The notes beneath the pieces are model-generated. The model ran no database searches. It was not told the origin of the DNA and was given only the letters and a program-made list of their open reading frames with translations. A stretch of 9,248 nt of DNA from an uncultured Traorella sp. (lineage in GTDB: Bacteria > Bacillota_I > Bacilli_A > Erysipelotrichales > Erysipelotrichaceae), in assembly GCA_945938205.1 (NCBI GenBank), contig CAMEUL010000043.1, forward strand, positions 1 through 9,248, written 5' to 3'. Shown in pieces: positions 1 through 6,021 of the stretch; position 1 is the stretch's first letter; each line of letters starts with the position of its first letter. The position numbers and the translations under genes are program-made.

Positions 1-321
1 TTTTTCTTTCCAACAATCATATTTCTCAATGACTTCATGATTGACATCACTTAGCAGGATGAATGGCAGCTGATATTTTTCCTTGAAATTTTTGTGTGAC
101 TTTACAGAATCTTTTGAAATACCAATCACGACGACATTTTCTCTTTCAAATTCATCAAAAGTATTTTTAAAAGCACATGCCTGTTTCGTGCATCCCGGTG
201 TATTATCTTTTGGATAAAAGTAAATCACGACTTTTCTTCCTAAAAATGATGAAAGAGTTACTTCCTTTCCGTTTTCATCCGGTAAAGTAAAATCGATGGC
301 TTGAGTGTTGACTTCTAACAT
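1..321 (-). CDS. bcp: Thioredoxin-dependent thiol peroxidase, Bcp/PrxQ family (3' end cut by window edge)
   Basis: Reduces hydrogen peroxide and organic hydroperoxides in the cytoplasm using thioredoxin. The first 107 codons are present and the C-terminus lies outside the window. It begins with a typical peroxiredoxin strand (IDFTLPDENGKEVTLSSF), followed by YFYPKDNTPGCTKQACAF. This carries the peroxidatic Cys44 after TPG and the resolving Cys49 five residues later, the CX4C spacing of PrxQ/Bcp proteins. The start ATG at 321 is preceded by AAAGGAGG at about 333-326, which lies inside the last codons of the upstream glyoxalase gene. The two genes overlap by 7 bases, so translational coupling is likely. 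It is the last visible gene of a minus-strand cassette with the VOC protein and MBL hydrolase. The family call is firm. The reductant is inferred from the family. Confidence 0.93.
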   Translation of the reverse strand, partial: MLEVNTQAIDFTLPDENGKEVTLSSFLGRKVVIYFYPKDNTPGCTKQACAFKNTFDEFERENVVVIGISKDSVKSHKNFKEKYQLPFILLSDVNHEVIEKYDCWKEK

Positions 322-689
322 GTTTCCTCCTTTGCTGGAACAATTTCCAGCCAGTATCCGTCTGGATCTTCAATAAAATAGATTCCCATTTGTTGATTTT
401 CAAAACAGATGCATCCCATTTCTTCATGTTTTTTGTGTGCTTTTTCAAAATCATCGGTTTCAAATGCCAGATGGAATTCACACTCACCTAAGTCATAGGC
501 TTCTGGATGGTCTTTTAAATGGGTCAGTTCCAGTTCAAAATCACTGTTTTCATTTTTCACATAAACAATCGTAAAAGCTTCACTTTCTTTTCTTCTGACT
601 TCTTTGAGTCCTAATGCTTCTTCATAAAATTTTAATGAAGCATTCAGATCTTTTACATTATAGTTTTCATGGATCATTTTAAAATTCAT
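315..689 (-). CDS. gloA: Glyoxalase I-like VOC family metalloenzyme
   Basis: A 124-residue protein with the two beta-alpha-beta-beta-beta halves of the vicinal oxygen chelate fold. Its length is close to that of bacterial glyoxalase I. The four expected metal ligands are visible: His7 (MIHENYNV), Glu54 (FELELTH), His73 (EFHLAF) and Glu115 (GYWLEIVP). The YEEALGL helix end and the IEDPDGYWLEIV signature are also typical. The likely reaction is isomerisation of the hemithioacetal of methylglyoxal with a thiol. Many Bacillota lack glutathione, so the thiol cofactor is uncertain and another VOC activity remains possible. The start ATG at 689 follows an AGGGTGA-type site and lies 11 bases inside the end of the MBL gene. 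Its own end overlaps the start of the thiol peroxidase gene. This arrangement points to one transcript for electrophile and peroxide detoxification. Confidence 0.87.
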   Translation of the reverse strand: MNFKMIHENYNVKDLNASLKFYEEALGLKEVRRKESEAFTIVYVKNENSDFELELTHLKDHPEAYDLGECEFHLAFETDDFEKAHKKHEEMGCICFENQQMGIYFIEDPDGYWLEIVPAKEETC

Positions 690-1347
690 AACATGTCACC
701 CTTTCTGTATTTACAATATTTTGATTGCTTTGGATCATCAAAAGACGCTTTTCCATGATCTCTGTGTCATTGCTGTAATGCATGGGGAAAATGACTGAAG
801 TATCCGAGAAATCATTGAAGATTTCGATGGCTTGAATAGCATCATGATCGTTTTGTCTGGAATCTAAGGGAATGAATGCAAGATCAAAATGCATTCCTTT
901 GATTTTTTTCATTTCAGCCATGAAACTGCCTTTCATCATTTTAGCTTCTTTTTCTGTATCGTCATCCCATAGCCAAAGATTGAGATCTCCTGCATGATAG
1001 ATGCGTTTGCCTTCCACTTCCACGATGAAGGCGACTCCGCTGTCTGTGGAGAGGAGAGTGGACACAGTCACATCATTTATTTTTTGGGTTTCATCATGAT
1101 GCATGAAACAGATGTCAGCATGTTTATCTTTGATTTCACTGGCAAAGATGAAATGCCTTTTTTTAAATCCTTCAGTCATCTTGAACACTTCAGGATTGTA
1201 GTGATCTGAATGACGATGAGAGACAAAGACAAAGAGTTCTTTCTCACTGCTTAAAATGGGCAGTTCTTTTTGATAATAGTCAAACAGAAGAATATGATTC
1301 TCAAGTTCCACCATAAATCCACTGTGATAAATCGGATAAACTTTCAT
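679..1347 (-). CDS. MBL-fold metallohydrolase (UlaG-like/beta-lactamase superfamily)
   Basis: A cytoplasmic metallo-beta-lactamase fold hydrolase of 222 residues from the chosen start. The metal site is complete: H44, H46, D48 and H49 in SHRHSDHYNP, Asp121 in YHAGDLNLW, and His189 in FPMHYSND. The early HSGF-x-LFDYY stretch and the GDLNLW motif resemble small UlaG-like hydrolases rather than true glyoxalase II or lactamases. The substrate cannot be told from the sequence. An in-frame ATG at 1362 would add five residues (MRGET). The ATG at 1347 is preferred because GAGGTGA sits 4-5 bases before it and because the predicted promoter would start transcription near or downstream of 1362. It is the first gene of the minus-strand cassette, with the downstream VOC gene starting inside its end. 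A role near methylglyoxal detoxification is suggested only by its neighbours. Confidence 0.88.
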   Translation of the reverse strand: MKVYPIYHSGFMVELENHILLFDYYQKELPILSSEKELFVFVSHRHSDHYNPEVFKMTEGFKKRHFIFASEIKDKHADICFMHHDETQKINDVTVSTLLSTDSGVAFIVEVEGKRIYHAGDLNLWLWDDDTEKEAKMMKGSFMAEMKKIKGMHFDLAFIPLDSRQNDHDAIQAIEIFNDFSDTSVIFPMHYSNDTEIMEKRLLMIQSNQNIVNTERVTCYEF

Positions 1348-1364
1348 TGTTTCACCTCGCATTC

Positions 1365-1398
1365 ATTGTATCATATTCCTAAAAATATGTTAGAATAA
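1365..1398 (-). promoter_or_regulatory. Predicted promoter of the MBL-VOC-Bcp cassette
   Basis: Read on the minus strand, CTAACA (1393-1388) and TACAAT (1370-1365) are separated by 17 bases. A slightly shifted alternative is TTATTC (1398-1393), 17 bases, TATGAT (1375-1370). Either one gives a very short leader before the ATG at 1347. The -35 element overlaps the -10 element of the divergent rRNA methyltransferase promoter. Seen by eye and not scored. Confidence 0.5.
1388..1396 (+). promoter_or_regulatory. Extended -10 promoter of the rRNA methyltransferase gene
   Basis: TGTTAGAAT has the extended -10 form TGnTAnAAT, with the hexamer TAGAAT at 1391-1396. A weak -35 candidate, TTGTAT, lies at 1366-1371 with a long 19-base spacer. 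Transcription would be expected to begin around 1402-1404, on or next to the second ATG of the gene. Confidence 0.55.
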
Positions 1399-1403
1399 TG
1401 ACT

Positions 1404-2723
1404 ATGAAAACAACCTTTTTAGAGAGAATGAAAGAATATCTGAAAGATGAATATGAAGCCTTTGAAAAGACATTAGATCAGCCCATGTACAAAGGTTTAA
1501 GCATCAATACCTTAAAGACAGATGCGGATTATGTCATTCAAAATCTTCCTGTTTGCCTACAAAAATCCCCATTTTCAAAAAATGGCTACCTTTTTGATGC
1601 GCATGAAAAATTAGGAAATCACTGGATGCATCAGGCAGGTTTATTCTATCTGCAGGAGCCGAGTGCTTCCAGTGTAGTGGATGCCTTGGAAATCCAAGAG
1701 AATGACTGGGTTTTAGATGCCTGCGCAGCACCGGGAGGCAAGAGTTTTCAGATTGCCTGTGCACTTAACAATACAGGGCTTCTTCTCAGCAATGAGATGG
1801 ATATGAAAAGAGCTCAGGTTCTCATGTCGAATATGGAGAGATGTGGTATCAGTGAAAACATCATTACTTGTTCGCCCATTGAAAAACTGACGCCTTATCT
1901 TCAAACTTGTTTTGATAAGATACTCGTGGATGCACCTTGCAGTGGCGAAGGTATGATGAAAAAACATGAACTGGCTTCACTTGAGTGGAGCGTGGAAAAT
2001 AACCGTGCCTGTGGTGTTCGTCAGTTGCGTATTTTAGAAAGTGTGGCAGGTTGTCTCAAACAGGGTGGAATCCTGGTTTATTCTACCTGTACTTATGCCA
2101 TCGAAGAAAATGAAGCTGTGATCCATGAATTTTTAGCCCGTCATCCGGAAATGGAACTGATGGATGGTGGAAGTCATGTACAACGAAGAGGTTTGCCTTA
2201 TAAAGACTTGGATGTATCTAAGGTTCGAAGAATCTATCCGATGGATGGCGGAGAAGGACATTTCTTTGCGAAAATGCGCAAAAAAGAAGAAACAAAATCT
2301 TCCTCAATAAAGATACTTCAAAATAAAAAGATTGAACCTTGTGCCCAAAAATTTCTTTTAGATCAGGGATGTACAAATTGGAATCTGATGCAGATCCAAC
2401 AGAAAGTATATATGAAAAAAGGTCCTTTTCTGAATCTGAAGGTACCTGTATTACGTCAAGGAATCTTAGTCGGGGAAATGGTCAAAAATCGTTTTGAGCC
2501 ACACCATCATTTTTATACAGCTGCACAATTAAAACATGATGCCGTTGTTGAGATGAATGATGAACAGATGCACACTTTTATGAGTGGAAATGTCATTGTC
2601 TCAGACAAAAAAGGTTATCTATGCATGCAGTATCATCATTTTCCAATTGGCTTTGGAAAGGGAGACGGAAATCAGATCAAAAACAAATATCCAAAAGGAT
2701 TACGAATGGATTTCATAAAATAG
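1404..2723 (+). CDS. rsmF: 16S rRNA m5C methyltransferase, RsmF/NOL1-NOP2-Sun family
   Basis: An S-adenosylmethionine-dependent RNA cytosine-5 methyltransferase. The first ATG is at 1398 and the likelier one at 1404, giving 439 residues; residue numbers here count from 1398. The SAM-binding motif VLDACAAPGGKS lies at about 105-116. The two cysteines of the mechanism are Cys181 in DAPCSGEG and Cys231 in STCTY, followed by EENEAVI. The C-terminal third holds the PUA-like region typical of RsmF, ending in YPKGLRMDF. RsmF proteins methylate cytosines near position 1407 of 16S rRNA, and Gram-positive relatives can modify 1400 and 1404 as well. The exact sites here are not predictable. No Shine-Dalgarno sequence precedes either ATG, and the promoter position suggests a leaderless mRNA. 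No terminator is evident after the stop. Confidence 0.93.
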   Translation: MKTTFLERMKEYLKDEYEAFEKTLDQPMYKGLSINTLKTDADYVIQNLPVCLQKSPFSKNGYLFDAHEKLGNHWMHQAGLFYLQEPSASSVVDALEIQENDWVLDACAAPGGKSFQIACALNNTGLLLSNEMDMKRAQVLMSNMERCGISENIITCSPIEKLTPYLQTCFDKILVDAPCSGEGMMKKHELASLEWSVENNRACGVRQLRILESVAGCLKQGGILVYSTCTYAIEENEAVIHEFLARHPEMELMDGGSHVQRRGLPYKDLDVSKVRRIYPMDGGEGHFFAKMRKKEETKSSSIKILQNKKIEPCAQKFLLDQGCTNWNLMQIQQKVYMKKGPFLNLKVPVLRQGILVGEMVKNRFEPHHHFYTAAQLKHDAVVEMNDEQMHTFMSGNVIVSDKKGYLCMQYHHFPIGFGKGDGNQIKNKYPKGLRMDFIK

Positions 2724-2728
2724 GTAAT

Positions 2729-2775
2729 TTGCAATCTACATTGAATTAAGTTATACTAACTCACATAAAGGAGGT
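2729..2775 (+). promoter_or_regulatory. Promoter and ribosome binding site of the thioredoxin-fold lipoprotein
   Basis: TTGCAA (2729-2734) and TATACT (2752-2757) are separated by exactly 17 bases, a good sigma-A type promoter. AAAGGAGGT at 2767-2775 is a near-perfect Shine-Dalgarno sequence four bases before the ATG. The short leader leaves no room for a riboswitch. Confidence 0.75.
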
Positions 2776-2779
2776 AGCC

Positions 2780-3430
2780 ATGAAAAAATTATTCATTGCC
2801 TTATTATCTGTATTTATGCTGGTTGGATGTAGTGTTCAGAAAACAGACGCTCAGCGATTCAAGGAAGAATATGAAAGCCTGAATGGAAAAGAAAATGCAT
2901 CCGGAAGAGATTATGTGAATATCGAAATACCTGCGGATAACCCAATGGTTTACGCAGATGTGGATAAGATCTTGGAAGTTTTAAAAGGTGAAGGTGTGAT
3001 TTATTTTGGCTTTGATGAATGTCCATGGTGCCGAAATGCTCTGCCTGTCTTAATTGAAACAGCCAAGGAAAAGAAAATGGATAAAATTTATTACTACAAT
3101 ATCAAAGATGTTCGTGATGTGCTCAAACTTGAAGAAGATGGAACGATCACGACTGTCAAGGAAAAAAGTGAGGATTATCAGAAGATCTATGATGCAATGA
3201 AAGATTCCTTAAGTGTTTATGAAGGTTTGAATGATGATTCCATTAAACGCTTATATGCACCAACGGTGGTATTTGTGAAATATGGAAAAGTGGTTTCTAC
3301 TCATATAAGCACAGTAGATTCTCAAACAGATCCCTCTGTTCCTATGACGGATTCTCAAAAGCAGGAACTGAAAGAGATTTATGCCAAGGGAATGGATGAA
3401 GTACAAAAGATTTGTGATGACAAATGTTAA
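2780..3430 (+). CDS. Thioredoxin-fold lipoprotein with a CPWC motif
   Basis: A 216-residue exported protein. The signal peptide ends in the lipobox LVGC, so Cys17 should be lipidated and the protein anchored on the outer face of the membrane. After a linker, a thioredoxin-like domain begins near residue 50, with GVIYFGFDECPWCRN giving the dithiol pair Cys81 and Cys84. A cis-Pro region (APTVVFVKYGKVV) follows around residues 155-168. The overall pattern resembles the thioredoxin-like proteins often annotated as bacteriocin transport accessory proteins, but that name says little about function. A redox role on extracytoplasmic thiols is inferred. Oddly, the protein ends in a second pair, Cys212 and Cys216 (KICDDKC). 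It has its own promoter and terminator, so it is transcriptionally separate from the antibiotic-sensing module that follows. Confidence 0.87.
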   Translation: MKKLFIALLSVFMLVGCSVQKTDAQRFKEEYESLNGKENASGRDYVNIEIPADNPMVYADVDKILEVLKGEGVIYFGFDECPWCRNALPVLIETAKEKKMDKIYYYNIKDVRDVLKLEEDGTITTVKEKSEDYQKIYDAMKDSLSVYEGLNDDSIKRLYAPTVVFVKYGKVVSTHISTVDSQTDPSVPMTDSQKQELKEIYAKGMDEVQKICDDKC

Positions 3431-3456
3431 GAAGCAGTTTTGAGACTGCTTTTTTG
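3431..3456 (+). terminator. Rho-independent terminator after the lipoprotein gene
   Basis: AAGCAGT (3432-3438) pairs with ACTGCTT (3445-3451) around a six-base loop and is followed by a run of T. It starts two bases after the stop codon. Confidence 0.85.
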
Positions 3457-3461
3457 TTGTC

Positions 3462-3502
3462 TTGTTTTTTTTCTTTAACTGCATTATCATGAAAAAGGAG
3501 GG
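3462..3502 (+). promoter_or_regulatory. Promoter and ribosome binding site of the two-component genes
   Basis: TTGTTT (3462-3467) and TATCAT (3485-3490) lie 17 bases apart just after the terminator. AAGGAGGG ends at 3502. An ATG at 3503 touches this ribosome binding site and is too close to be used. The ATG at 3509 has a normal spacing of 6-7 bases. Confidence 0.6.
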
Positions 3503-3508
3503 ATGCTT

Positions 3509-4180
3509 ATGTATCGAATTTTAATTGTAGAAGATGATCAGGCCATTGCGAGTAAAATTGAAGATGGTATCACCAGCTGGGGATATGAAGTGAAACGAGT
3601 CAAAGATTTTTCCAATGTGTTTGTTGAATTCGCTTCCTTTGATCCGCATCTTGTACTCATGGATATTTCTCTTCCTTTTTATAACGGCTATCATTGGTGC
3701 AGTGAGATTCGCAAAGTATCCAAAGTGCCTATTCTCTTTATTTCCAGTGCCAGTGACAAGATGAATCAGGTCATGGCTATGAATATGGGTGGCGACGATT
3801 TCATCACAAAGCCTTTTGATATGGAAGTGCTGACTGCCAAGATCCAGGCAATTCTCAGAAGAAGTTATGCTTTTTCGGCACACAGCAATATGGTGGAACA
3901 TCGTGGTGCTGTTTTAAACATGAATGATACTACATTAACTTATCAGTCACAGAGAATTGAACTTACCAAAAATGAATTTAAGATTTTGACCATGCTGATG
4001 GAGAACAGCGGTAAAGTGATATCTCGTGAAAAACTGATGATCAAGTTATGGGAAAGTGACGAATACATCGATGAAAATACATTAACGGTCAATGTGACAC
4101 GTTTAAGAAAGAAACTGGAAGAAATAGGACTTGAGGACTTCATTGTCACAAAGAAAGGATTAGGGTATATCATCGAATGA
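3509..4180 (+). CDS. OmpR-family response regulator, BceR/GraR type
   Basis: A 223-residue DNA-binding response regulator. The receiver domain (about 1-115) shows the acidic pair Asp9-Asp10 in VEDDQ, the phosphorylation site Asp52 in LVLMDISLP, Ser79/Ser80, and Lys101 in ITKPFD. The stretch AMNMGGDDFITKPFD is typical of regulators of Bce-type modules. The C-terminal winged helix (about 125-223) contains NEFKIL and the recognition region ENTLTVNVTRLRKKL, ending in KKGLGYIIE. It should be phosphorylated by the kinase encoded next, whose ATG overlaps its stop codon (ATGA). It would then activate the transporter promoter near 5230. The start was moved to 3509 because the ATG at 3503 abuts the Shine-Dalgarno sequence. 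Confidence 0.93.
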   Translation: MYRILIVEDDQAIASKIEDGITSWGYEVKRVKDFSNVFVEFASFDPHLVLMDISLPFYNGYHWCSEIRKVSKVPILFISSASDKMNQVMAMNMGGDDFITKPFDMEVLTAKIQAILRRSYAFSAHSNMVEHRGAVLNMNDTTLTYQSQRIELTKNEFKILTMLMENSGKVISREKLMIKLWESDEYIDENTLTVNVTRLRKKLEEIGLEDFIVTKKGLGYIIE

Positions 4181-5151
4181 AAATATTTGTGAAGTATTTG
4201 TTCATGCACCGCAAAAGCATGGGGCTTTATTTTCTTTTTTCTTTGGTGTTTCTGATTATTTTCTGGTTGTATCATTTTCCTATAGTAGCCGTAGGCTATG
4301 CTTTTCTCCTATGCACGTTTATCGGATGTGTGGTAGGTATGATAGATTATTATGCTTTCAGGAAGTATCATCTTACATTACAACAAATGACCAAGCAGTC
4401 TCTGGTATCCTTAAATGAATTACCGCAAGCGAAGAATTTGGTGGAAGAAGATTATCAAGAACTTCTTGAAAAACTGCTTCAGGAAAAGAAAGATCTTATC
4501 ACTGAAAAGGATACTCGATATCAGGATATGATGGAGTATTATACCTTATGGGCCCATCAGATCAAAACACCTATTGCTGCCATGCGCTTGCTTTTAGAAG
4601 AAGATGACAGTGACTGTCAGGAAGAACTCTTCAAGATCGAACAATATGTGGAAATGGTCTTATCCTATCTGAAACTGGATGCATCGGCAGATGATTTTCA
4701 AATATGCAAGGTGGATGTGGATGATGTGGTTCGTCAGAGTATCCGTAAATACGCCAAGCTTTTTATAAGGAAAAAACTTCAGCTGGTGTATGAACCTGTT
4801 CATTATCAGACACTTACGGATGAAAAATGGCTCTGTTTCATCATTGAACAGCTTTTATCCAATGCCATCAAGTATACACAAAATGGAAGTGTTGAAATAA
4901 GAATGGAAAAGGATCATTTGATCATTTTGGACAGTGGTATCGGCATTCAGAAAGAAGATATTCCCCGTATCTTTGAAAAGGGATTTACAGGTTATAATGG
5001 TCATTTAGACAAAAAATCAACCGGTATTGGTCTGTATCTGGTCAATCAGATCTCTAAAAAACTGGGACATTCTCTTTCAGTAGAATCAGAAGTGGGAAAA
5101 TATACAAAAGTATCCATAGATCTGAAACAGGCAGAACTAGAAGTAGAATAG
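4177..5151 (+). CDS. Intramembrane-sensing histidine kinase, BceS/GraS type
   Basis: A 324-residue sensor kinase. Two membrane helices (about 16-32 and 36-56) are joined by only about three residues (HFP), so there is essentially no extracellular sensor domain. A linker with coiled-coil character (about 70-115) leads to the H-box WAHQIKTPI with phospho-acceptor His127. The ATPase domain shows Asn229 in LLSNAIKYT, Asp252 in LDSGIGI, the lid motif FEKGFTGYNG, and the G2 box TGIGLYL at 282-288. Kinases of this architecture work with a Bce-type ABC transporter that acts as the actual drug sensor. The partner transporter is encoded directly downstream. Its start overlaps the regulator stop by four bases, so the two are co-translated. 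The stop codon forms part of a perfect palindrome. Confidence 0.93.
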   Translation: MKIFVKYLFMHRKSMGLYFLFSLVFLIIFWLYHFPIVAVGYAFLLCTFIGCVVGMIDYYAFRKYHLTLQQMTKQSLVSLNELPQAKNLVEEDYQELLEKLLQEKKDLITEKDTRYQDMMEYYTLWAHQIKTPIAAMRLLLEEDDSDCQEELFKIEQYVEMVLSYLKLDASADDFQICKVDVDDVVRQSIRKYAKLFIRKKLQLVYEPVHYQTLTDEKWLCFIIEQLLSNAIKYTQNGSVEIRMEKDHLIILDSGIGIQKEDIPRIFEKGFTGYNGHLDKKSTGIGLYLVNQISKKLGHSLSVESEVGKYTKVSIDLKQAELEVE

Positions 5152-5173
5152 CGTAAGGAATCCTTACGCTATT
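5147..5173. repeat. Perfect inverted repeat with 13-bp arms between kinase and ABC genes
   Basis: AATAGCGTAAGGA (5147-5159) is followed by one base and its exact reverse complement (5161-5173). In RNA it would form a stable hairpin with a three-base loop that begins inside the kinase stop codon. The run of T expected for a classical terminator is absent: TGTAAGTTTT follows. It could therefore be a weak terminator or attenuator, an RNA end-stabilising hairpin, or a protein-binding palindrome. Confidence 0.85.
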
Positions 5174-5198
5174 GTAAGTTTTAATAGAAAACTGTAAG
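5163..5198 (+). promoter_or_regulatory. Predicted response-regulator operator with phased GTAAG repeats
   Basis: TTACG, four bases, TGTAA (5164-5177) matches the BceR-type inverted repeat TNACA-N4-TGTAA as I recall it, except for one base. CTTAC and GTAAG (5163-5167, 5174-5178) are exact complements. GTAAG also recurs in the same orientation at 5153, 5174 and 5194, steps of 21 and 20 bases, about two helical turns. The placement, 30-65 bases upstream of the transporter -10, suits an activator. Confidence 0.6.
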
Positions 5199-5207
5199 GT
5201 TAAACCA

Positions 5208-5251
5208 TGGCAGAAAGTTTTCATAACCTTTACAATAAAAATGCAAGGAGG
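5208..5251 (+). promoter_or_regulatory. Activator-dependent promoter and ribosome binding site of the transporter genes
   Basis: A good -10, TACAAT (5231-5236), is preceded at the right distance only by TGGCAG (5208-5213), a very poor -35. This is expected for a promoter that needs the response regulator. AACCTTTACA (5225-5234), which runs into the -10, is a near inverted copy of TGTAAGGTT at 5193-5201. AAGGAGG at 5245-5251 is the ribosome binding site. Confidence 0.55.
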
Positions 5252-5256
5252 CACTT

Positions 5257-6021
5257 ATGGAACTTTTAGAAGCAAAAAATATCAAAAAAATCTATACGAC
5301 ACGATTTGGAGGGAATCAGGTACAAGCCTTGAAAAATGTATCCTTCAGTGTGGAAGAAAATGAATATGTTGCCATCATGGGAGAAAGCGGAAGTGGGAAA
5401 ACGACCCTTTTGAATATTCTGGCATCTCTTGATAAACCGACCAGTGGTGAAGTGGTTTTGAGAGGAAAAAAACTGAATGCTATTTCAGAAAAAGAAATCT
5501 CAGCTTTTCGAAGAGAGCATCTGGGCTTTGTCTTCCAGGATTTTAATCTGTTAGATACTTTTTCCGTAAAAGACAATATTCTTTTGCCATTAGTATTATC
5601 TAAAAAAAGCATCAATGAAATGGAAGAAAGACTCAAAGCAGTGGCAAGTGCATTGAACATTCAAGATATTTTAAACAAAATGCCATATGAGATCAGTGGT
5701 GGACAGAGACAGCGTGTAGCCGTGGCTCGTGCCATTATCATCAAACCGGATCTGGTATTGGCCGATGAACCTACAGGAGCTTTAGATTCACGTAATACCG
5801 ATGAACTATTGAATCTTTTGAATCAGATCAATGAAGCAGGGCAAACCATCCTCATGGTAACTCATTCCACAAAAGCTGCCAGTCATGCCAAACGTGTGCT
5901 GTTCATCAAGGATGGCGAAGTTTTCCATCAGCTTTATAAGGGCGATCTAACCAATGCTCAGATGTATCAGAAGATCAGTGATGTACTGACTCTGTTAGCT
6001 AAGGGTGAGCAGTATGAATAG
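5257..6021 (+). CDS. Bce-type ABC transporter ATP-binding protein
   Basis: A 254-residue cytoplasmic ATPase of the MacB/LolD/BceA class. The Walker A motif GESGSGKT is at 42-49 with Lys48. The Q-loop is in LGFVFQDFNLLDTF. The ABC signature ISGGQRQRVAVARA has its Ser at 147. Walker B is LVLADEPTGALDS with Asp170 and catalytic Glu171, and the H-loop is His203 in MVTHS. The set is complete, so it should be active. The partner is the large permease encoded next, whose ATG lies 8 bases inside this gene. Together they resemble BceAB, VraFG or PsdAB, which free cell-wall precursors from antimicrobial peptides and also drive signalling through the partner kinase. The exact drug spectrum cannot be read from the sequence. 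Confidence 0.94.
   Translation: MELLEAKNIKKIYTTRFGGNQVQALKNVSFSVEENEYVAIMGESGSGKTTLLNILASLDKPTSGEVVLRGKKLNAISEKEISAFRREHLGFVFQDFNLLDTFSVKDNILLPLVLSKKSINEMEERLKAVASALNIQDILNKMPYEISGGQRQRVAVARAIIIKPDLVLADEPTGALDSRNTDELLNLLNQINEAGQTILMVTHSTKAASHAKRVLFIKDGEVFHQLYKGDLTNAQMYQKISDVLTLLAKGEQYE

Noticed and set aside
994..1209. Open frame of 71 codons on the plus strand, antisense to the MBL hydrolase
   Set aside because: It covers codons for the metal-site region of the real gene, has no Shine-Dalgarno sequence and no recognisable domain.
2724..2779. Terminator after the rRNA methyltransferase gene or a riboswitch before the lipoprotein gene
   Set aside because: No stem with a T run is visible, and the leader from the predicted promoter is only about 16 bases.
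2780..3430. Lipoprotein as a component of the Bce-type module
   Set aside because: It has its own promoter and is closed by a good terminator before the regulator gene, so only proximity supports the link.
3521..3901. Open frame of 126 codons on the minus strand within the response regulator gene
   Set aside because: It lies antisense to conserved receiver-domain codons and shows no recognisable protein features or promoter.
5147..5185. Strong rho-independent terminator between kinase and ATPase genes
   Set aside because: The stem is excellent but no T tract follows directly, so I list it as an inverted repeat of open function.
6005..6013. GTG start for the permease
   Set aside because: The GTG is part of the likely Shine-Dalgarno region AAGGGTGAG that serves the ATG at 6014.
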